From: Macrostomum hystrix
Lineage: Eukaryota; Platyhelminthes; Macrostomidae
Assembly (NCBI GenBank): GCA_950097015.1
Contig: CATNEN010000025.1
Location: forward strand, 8,792,501 to 8,856,500
Direction: 5' to 3'
Length of the DNA stretch: 64,000 nucleotides
Shown: positions 57,707 through 64,000 of the stretch, in pieces
Position numbering within the stretch: position 1 is the first letter of the stretch
How the letters are laid out: each line of letters starts with the position of its first letter
Position numbers and translations under genes: made by a program
The notes under the pieces: model-generated
Database searches by the model: none
What the model saw: the letters and a program-made list of their open reading frames with translations, nothing else
What the model was told of the DNA's origin: nothing

Positions 57707-58255
57707 ATGAAGCCTGCGACAAGACATGCTTCATTTGAAGTCTGCACCAGCTGCAACAAGTGCGTTCTTGGTGAACTAAAGGCAAAGCAGCACGCAAACT
57801 GTTCAACGACTAATTGGTTGGCATGCTGGCAATGCGGCATCGTGCAGCAACTGGTTGGCAGAGGGACAGCAAACCAATTTTTGAAGACTAATGCCAGCCA
57901 TGCAATGCTAGCAAGCGGCGATGCGGGCAGGAAGGACTGCCGGCGAATGATCATGCACGAGGCGCGAAAGCTGAGACAGAGGCATTCGGCAGCCAGTGGA
58001 GCTCTTAGCCAAGTCATCCGGGACGTCAATACAGGGGCGAGATTGAAGCTCTTGCCAAGCAGAAGCTTACTGCAGCTCATAATATCATCCTGCGTGCGCA
58101 GCTGCGCCTCGACATTCACATGAGACGAGTCCGTGCTGGACAGCTGCTGGCTGAGGAAGACAAGTGTATCAGCAGCAGCCTCGAAGAGCTTAGTATCGAC
58201 AACTTTTCAGACTGGTGGGACGATCAGTTATCGGCGTTATCGTCCGACACTTAGA
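57707..58255 (+). pseudogene. Broken zinc-finger-like ORF, D' copy
   Basis: Same Cys-rich start and same frame break near 58030 as at 34193. After the break the second frame is open to TAG at 58253-58255, ending in an acidic tail with S-D-W-W-D-D-Q-L and S-S-D-T, so only one frameshift separates the two halves here. Glu to Asp is the one clear missense difference. Confidence 0.45.
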
Positions 58256-58280
58256 TTACCTGTCTGCAACCCGTGTCATA

Positions 58281-58353
58281 GATTCCCGACTACACTGAAA
58301 TAATTAGTCTTTCAACAAGACACTTAATTAACTCTGCATTGCTTCAGCTCACC
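58281..58353 (+). mobile_element. SINE fragment, D' copy
   Basis: Duplicate of 34766-34843, with GATTCCCGACTACACTGAAA and the GCATTGCTTCAGCTCACCCA block. Confidence 0.7.
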
Positions 58354-58860
58354 CAGGGGTAATCAGAAGGAGAAAAAGGCCAGAAGCCGCTACTGGGGAC
58401 GAACACTCGGGATTTCAAAAGCGATAGAAACGCTGTGGCTAAGAGTGTCAGCTTGACTGTGGACAATGTCGAAGGCACTTTCTGAAGTCTGTTTGGTGGG
58501 CCTTTTACTCATAATTTTGCATTGGCTAACAGCGTTGCTTAATTTAGTTTTGTTTATAAAGACAGAAATGTTTTTACGATCGCTTATTTCCGGTCTGCGA
58601 AGGAAGGAAAACCGAAATTGTCATTTTTCTGTTTTCATTTGAAATCTAAAATAATCGGTAATGCATGCTGAAGAAGCAGAAGTGCCCCATTGTCAGTCGA
58701 CCTTTCGAACCCCCGCGCGTGCGCGTATCTAGCTTGTAATTGCGATCCCCGCGACCCAGTTCCTGTATTCCCATGTTTTACTTCTCTGTTTAGTAGTAAT
58801 TGGTGATGGAGCTAATGATATATTGATAAGGTTCCGCAATTAAATTTATATTTCCCGAAC
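58354..58860 (+). repeat. Dispersed repeat-1, copy vii, complete
   Basis: Complete copy that runs from GGGTAATCAGAAGG into block B' sequence. After it the sequence is colinear with 3000 onward, offset about 55850. Confidence 0.8.
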
Positions 58861-59384
58861 ATAGAATCCTTTTCCCCGGATTCCTATGATTCGAAATCCC
58901 CCATCCCCGGATCATTAATTGGTTAACTTGACTTGCTACATATCGAATTAAAGTAAGGATGCGAGAGGAAGCAGTCTATCTATTTGTGTGGTTATTATTA
59001 TCATTAGTTAGAGGTTAGGATATAATTCTCCATCCTCAATACCGTTTTCTGATTGTTAGTTGTTAGATTGTTTCGTAATTGATTGTAGTAATTTGTCTGC
59101 AGCAATATATTTGAAGCAATACCTGTCTTTAATTTCACTATTCTAATTATACGTTCCTTAAATATTTGGGCTTAAGTTATTATTGCAGTGTCTGTTATTA
59201 ATGCTTCAGATGACAGCTATTGTATCTTAAATAACTGACGCAACGGAGATTCAGATTTGTTAGACTTAGAGTAATAAGGAAAACACGCCGATAGGCGGCA
59301 CTCGACAGGCAGACGAATAGGAGTGTGTATTTGATATATTATAGCAATAGCCGTACGATATACGCATGAGTGCAGAGGTCGGGG

Positions 59385-59519
59385 CTTTTATTTATAGTCC
59401 CAAAGGCGTGTGGAGAGAGCATTCTAGAAAGTTACTAAAAATAGACTACACGGGAAAGTTCTGGAACCAGTGATGGACTTAACGCCTTACGACAAAGAAT
59501 AGAAATTTCTGGAAAGTTC
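59385..59519 (-). promoter_or_regulatory. Heat-shock-type promoter, B' copy
   Basis: Same TATA box (59385-59397) and the same three GAA/TTC sites, the four-unit site at 59502-59519. The sites are unchanged although neighbouring bases differ between B and B'. Confidence 0.65.
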
Positions 59520-59945
59520 CCGGGAATTACAGCAACGACAGTCTCAACAGCAGCAGCGACCCTTTTGACCCTTTCGGCCAATCGGCAATTTATTGGCCGA
59601 TTTATAATATTTGTGAAGTTAAAATAGGAGGCCGCATCAAGAAAAAGATGTAGCTAGTTTAACCTGTCCTCAGGTGACGGCAATTCTTTCGGACTGTTCT
59701 AGACCTAGTGCCACAGCCATAGTATTCGCTATACCATTATCTTAGTTCCTTTCGGCTTAGGCTCTATAGGTTCTTTAGGTTCTCAGTGCAGCTTTTTCGA
59801 AACAATTGCAACTAGTTAGCTGATTTAAAAGTAATTAAGCTAGTCATTTTGATCAAATCAAAATGGCAAAAGTACTGAGAACACGTCTAGTCCTTTATAA
59901 AGCTGAGCTGCGGAGCATGCTCCATTTTATCTAAGATTGCAATCT

Positions 59946-60271
59946 CTGCTTGAACAAACACATGGGCAACGTTGCGAACACGTTGTCGGGCCATTGTCAT
60001 GTTCCTGTGCCGCATCGCCAAGATCACCAAACTGAGCAGCGTCACTCTCAGGATGCTGTACAGGGCCTACGGTGAGAGTGCTCTCACCTACGGCGCCCCA
60101 ATCTTGACTCTGATCTGCGTCACCAACCAGATCAAGCTGCAAAAGATCTAAACCCTTGCTCTGCGCATCTGCTATGGTGTGCCTTCTTACCTGAGCACCG
60201 AATACCTTCACAAACTGGCCGACATGCCAATGCTCTCAGCCAGAGAAAGCAGCTCGGTGTGGCCTGCATGC
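59946..60271 (+). pseudogene. Non-LTR RT relic, B' copy
   Basis: Duplicate of 4095-4420 with the same internal TAA. Confidence 0.6.
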
Positions 60272-60534
60272 ATGCCTTTTTATTTCAATTTTTATTTCAA
60301 TATTTCAATTTTTATTAGATCCCTTCTTTGTGCTGGATTTCCCCTGTATATTTCTGCCTATTTTATCTCCCAATGCGTGCCTAAATATAGCCTTGCAAAT
60401 ATTGAATATTTTTTTGTTTCATTAAGGCTCAATATTCGCATAAAATAAGCCAAATCAAATCGAGTGTATATATATTATGAATTTCGATTAAATCCAATAA
60501 TAGTCTGCGGCAGAGTTTTTCGAAACTGATCAGC

Positions 60535-60722
60535 AGCCCCAGTCAAATAGGGAATTCGTTTTAACAACAACCTATTATACCCTTGCCTCAACCATAACCC
60601 TAAACCTAAACCTAACCCTAAACCAAACCGTAACCCTAAACCTAACCTTAATGTTGTGACTGATTGTGTGAGTACACTTGCCCTGTGAGTAAACCTAGCG
60701 TGAGTCACTTTATACACAAAAT
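60535..60722. repeat. Repeat-2 with telomere-like core, copy iv
   Basis: Duplicate of 4684-4871, followed by the same 11-bp hairpin at about 60726-60752. Confidence 0.7.
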
Positions 60723-61035
60723 ACAAGATACTAAATTGTGTATTTAGTATCTCCGTAATTAACCCGTCCAGTTTAACTAATCTTTAGCGGTATTCTTTAA
60801 TTATTTGCGCGAATTCACTGAACAAGTTTCCAAGAAATTCGACTACTGCTTAATTCGACTTCTTTTTCTATTCCGGTATCACGCCGTATGCTACTATGGA
60901 CTATGCTACTGTAAATATTTACTGCTTTGCCTTTATCACTTATTAGACATGATGTAATATTTTATTCCTATGTTACAGTTCTTTTCATTATGACGTATTT
61001 AAATGATGTGCTCTGTGGCTGCTATCTGCAATTAA

Positions 61036-61344
61036 TAATTAATAATTGATTACACCTGCCCCAATTGGGTCAGATGTGCAGCCGACAGCACAGCCGCAGC
61101 TAATGCGCGGCGCATCTGAAGGCTGCGTACAGCTGTTCAGTCCATGGACTGGGGGGACGCCACACCCACCTTCAATTATCCCAGCTGATGCTGGTACCCA
61201 TTTAACAGCTGGGTGAACTGAAGCAATGCAGAGTTAAGTGTCTTGCTAAAGGACACAAATTGTTTCAGGGGAGTCGGGAATCGAACCCCCGACCTTCAAG
61301 TCGTGAGTCCGACGCCCTAACCACTAGGCTACAACCTCTGTTCA
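61036..61344 (-). mobile_element. SINE (Nin/DC-like), B' copy
   Basis: Duplicate of 5184-5492 with the same ATCTGCAATTAA flanks (61024-61035 and 61345-61356). Confidence 0.85.
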
Positions 61345-61790
61345 ATCTGCAATTAAAATAGGCCTACTTTGTCTATAGTCGGCTAGCTAGCTAACGATTA
61401 AATGCTGAACAGCGAATTATATAACTATTTGACAAGCTCCTATGATTTGGCATTGCAAGCATATATGGAGCTATGCAGTAAATAAAAAACAGGCTAGACC
61501 TATTTCAGTTCTTATTGATTGAACAAAACTTAAGAGTGATTTAGCAAGTTTAGCTTAATGATTGCATCTGAAATAAAAAGCAGTTAGCTAGGCCAATAAA
61601 CCATAATGCCGCAACCACAAGCATATTCACTGGCCACTATAGATGGTATTTTTGTGTCATTGGGCTCTTTCTATATTATTATGTCATACTCAGTTTTAAC
61701 TTCATAAATTAAATTAGGCTATCATATTTATTACTTTTGTCCACAGATTTAGTACTGCTTCATAGACTAGCTAGGCCTATATTAATTATT

Positions 61791-62388
61791 GGCAATAGTG
61801 CACTTTTGTTAGCAAAATTATATTTTTTTAAATTGAAATTTTAAAACCAGAAAACAATAACAACAAAAAAAATTGTGTCTTAAACAATTATAACAATTGT
61901 GGCAGAGCACAGTCTCTCTTTTTAGCTCCCTGGTTGCCGAACTTGCCAACTCGTCATTGTGTTCTAGTGGCAGATACAGAGCTTGTCACTGGGCACTGTA
62001 GTAGTGGCAAATCCAGAAAAGCATGTTTCCGAAAGCCCTGTTTGCTCTGAACAGTCGGCGCCACATAAACTTGTGGATGTGGCCCTCAAAGAGGGCATCG
62101 CTTGTTCCATGCATGGCCCTGAATTTGGCCTTGCAATGCGGCCTTAATTTGGCCTTACATTCCCTTGATTGTGTTGGTGAGTGTTGCTTAAACTTATGAG
62201 TTTATGTGGCACAAACAGCGACTAGTGTTACATTCCGTGGCTTGGTGACAAGTTCTGTGACCAGTGAGCTCTGGCACAGTTGCTAGAATCGTTTAAAACA
62301 TCAATTTTTATCATTGTTATTGTTTTCTGGTTTTAAACTTTCAAATTTAAATGAAATATAATTTTGCAAACAAAAGTGCACTATTGCC
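61791..62388. mobile_element. 598-bp MITE, B' copy
   Basis: Duplicate of 5939-6536 with the same TAATTATT target duplication (61783-61790 and 62389-62396). Confidence 0.85.
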
Positions 62389-62410
62389 TAATTATTTCTC
62401 TTTGTGCTAT

Positions 62411-63657
62411 CAGTGCTAGGCACTTCCGGTACTTTGTTACTTAGGAATTTACATTTTTCTTAAAGTGTTACTTTTTTAGTTACTTTTTTCAACTGCTTTG
62501 AACAGTACTGGGTAATGGAGTAGCCACTGGGTCACTATTGGGTAATGGAGTAGCAATAACAGAGGCTTTTCTCTGTAGTCTGGTCCTCGGGTCCTCTTTT
62601 AATAGCCAAAAGCCATTAGAAACTGCTACAACACTGCTCTCCTAGCTAGTGCTGCAGTTGAGTGTGCATTCTCTGTAGCCAAGGATGTCCTATGTGGTAA
62701 ACATGTGTCCTGAGCAATAGCATGCTCACAATGCTCACAAGGAATTCATTTATGCAGAATTCATTTATGCAGAATTCATTTATGCAGAATTTATGCAGAT
62801 ATAATTAAAAAATATTTTTTTAAATAAAGTATTTTTACAGCAAATAAAAAATTGTTAGAAATTTACAATAAATTTTACTTTTTACTTCTTAAACAAAATT
62901 TAACTTCCCTATTTACAATCCCAGCTTCATTCCATTCCAGTCTAACTCTTGCCCATTGTCAGTTGCCCATTGTTGTTCATTGTCATGTCACGACTCATGT
63001 CAATTCTCTTCCTCTACATCACTCTTCAACTCTTTTCAGTTGTCCATTTTCTAGTTGTTTCCATCCTTCTATCCCTTCTCTCCATCCCTCTCCTTTCTCC
63101 TCTCCTTTCTCCATTCATCTCATTCATTCTTCTCACACAAAAAAATTGAAAATGGAAAAGTTCCCAAAGGTTGCAAACCTGTTTGTTTATGTTTTTGCAT
63201 GTTTACTGTTTATGCATCAGTGGTCACACTGGCTATCAATCTATCATATCATAATGCATATTCTAATATTCTATTCATTCATATTCACATATTGTATTGA
63301 AATTGACAATAAAATAGCAACCGACATCCTATGCCGAGAATAATTTTTATAAGTTTATAATATTTCAACTAACCTGTCCTGTCTAACTGCTAGGCTGCAA
63401 CTTTCACACCTAGCTTTTAGAAAATATTCGCTATTTGGTCCTGGCAAATTTTAAGTAATTTAAATAAATTGTTTTTAAATAATTTAAAATCTGAAAATCC
63501 AAAAATCTGAAAAAATGACATTAGTAACAAAGTAACAGACTAAGTAACGGAAGTTACCTAAAAATCCAAAAGTACCAGTTACAAGTAACTAATGAAAAAT
63601 CATTTTTGGAGAATTTTTAAACAAAAAGTACCCTAAAAGTAACATTGCCCAGCACTG
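62411..63657. mobile_element. hAT-like element, B' copy
   Basis: Duplicate of 6559-7806 with the same TGTGCTAT/TATGCTAT flanks. One base shorter (A run near 63512). Confidence 0.8.
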
Positions 63658-63836
63658 TATGCTATATTTATGCCAGTTAGGCTTCTCCCTTTCCACTTTA
63701 GGGTAGCATTCATTAACAGTAGGCAATGTTATACATTGTTTTGCTCAATTATTTTTTAACCTGATTCGAACTCATGTGACCACATTAGTGTGTAGTATGA
63801 TGTGGCAAGGGTCACACACATGCTGATATAGCTTTT

Positions 63837-64000
63837 GCGCCTTTGCGACCGCCCTGGGATCAGCGCAGGCGCCGGACTACAGCAGAATCAGCTCAGCCAT
63901 CGCCACTGCCGCTGCCAAGACTCTGCCGCTTATGGAACCCGCGTCACGGCAACTTCCAGTTTGGGCGAGCGACCCGGAGGTCCGTGAGGCCCGCCGCACT
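63837..64000 (+). mobile_element. RTE-like LINE relic, B' copy, cut by window end
   Basis: Start of the duplicate of 7985-10040; only the pre-RT linker frame is inside the window. Confidence 0.7.

Larger units (their letters stand above)
58354..64000 (+). repeat. Segmental duplication of block B (B'), cut by window end
   Basis: Colinear with 2497-8149. It carries more point differences than C/C' (for example near 59186, 59207, 59305, 59398 and 59522), so B and B' may have separated earlier, or exchanged less, than C and C'. Confidence 0.9.

Overview
The window is eukaryotic nuclear DNA, most likely from an invertebrate animal. Spliced genes have GT..AG introns. There are two genes or gene pieces of animal type (a MED25-like Mediator subunit and a MOV10-family helicase exon). 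Mobile elements include an I/R1-type LINE, an RTE-like LINE relic, BEL/Pao and Ty3/Gypsy relics, tRNA-derived SINEs (one with what looks like the Nin/DC core), a hAT-like element and a MITE. Minisatellites are abundant. A flatworm or another lophotrochozoan would fit, but the sequence alone does not fix the phylum.

The layout is dominated by a segmental duplication. Call the blocks A (1-2496, the 3' part of a surface-protein gene), B (2497-11352), C (11353-32200), D (32200-35157), E (35158-36093), C' (36094-55710), D' (55710-58670) and B' (58354-64000, cut by the window end). C and C' are nearly identical and carry the same genes and the same LINE insertion with the same target-site duplication, so the duplication is younger than the insertion. 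A is a third copy of the end of C. B' is a copy of B from position 2497. E occurs once and takes the place B would have between D and C'.

Block C, left to right: an unidentified exon; a two-exon MED25-like gene; an LTR-like leader; a 21-bp minisatellite; a complete minus-strand LINE (ORF1 plus ORF2 with endonuclease, RT, RNase H and a zinc finger) inside an 89-bp target duplication; one MOV10-family helicase exon; two dispersed repeats (called repeat-1 and repeat-2 here); a BEL/Pao protease relic; a large AT-rich satellite; an LTR; about 2 kb without genes; and a six-exon secreted, cysteine-containing surface protein with a Pro/Thr stalk. Block B holds heat-shock-type promoter elements, an RT relic, a SINE, a MITE, a hAT-like element and an RTE-like relic. 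Block D holds a 56-bp minisatellite and a broken zinc-finger-like ORF, with repeat-1 on both sides.

The copies differ mainly in tandem-array length (29 versus 1 stalk units; about 2.0 versus 0.75 kb of satellite) and in one-base indels in short homopolymers. The indels could be assembly errors, and the duplication itself needs read-level confirmation. The most interesting items are the stalk repeat, whose reading frame decides between a GPI-type tail and a transmembrane plus cytosolic tail; a tRNA-derived SINE whose 3' end resembles the 3' end of the resident LINE; a compact promoter with three heat-shock elements; and the repeat-1 pairs that sit at most block joints.
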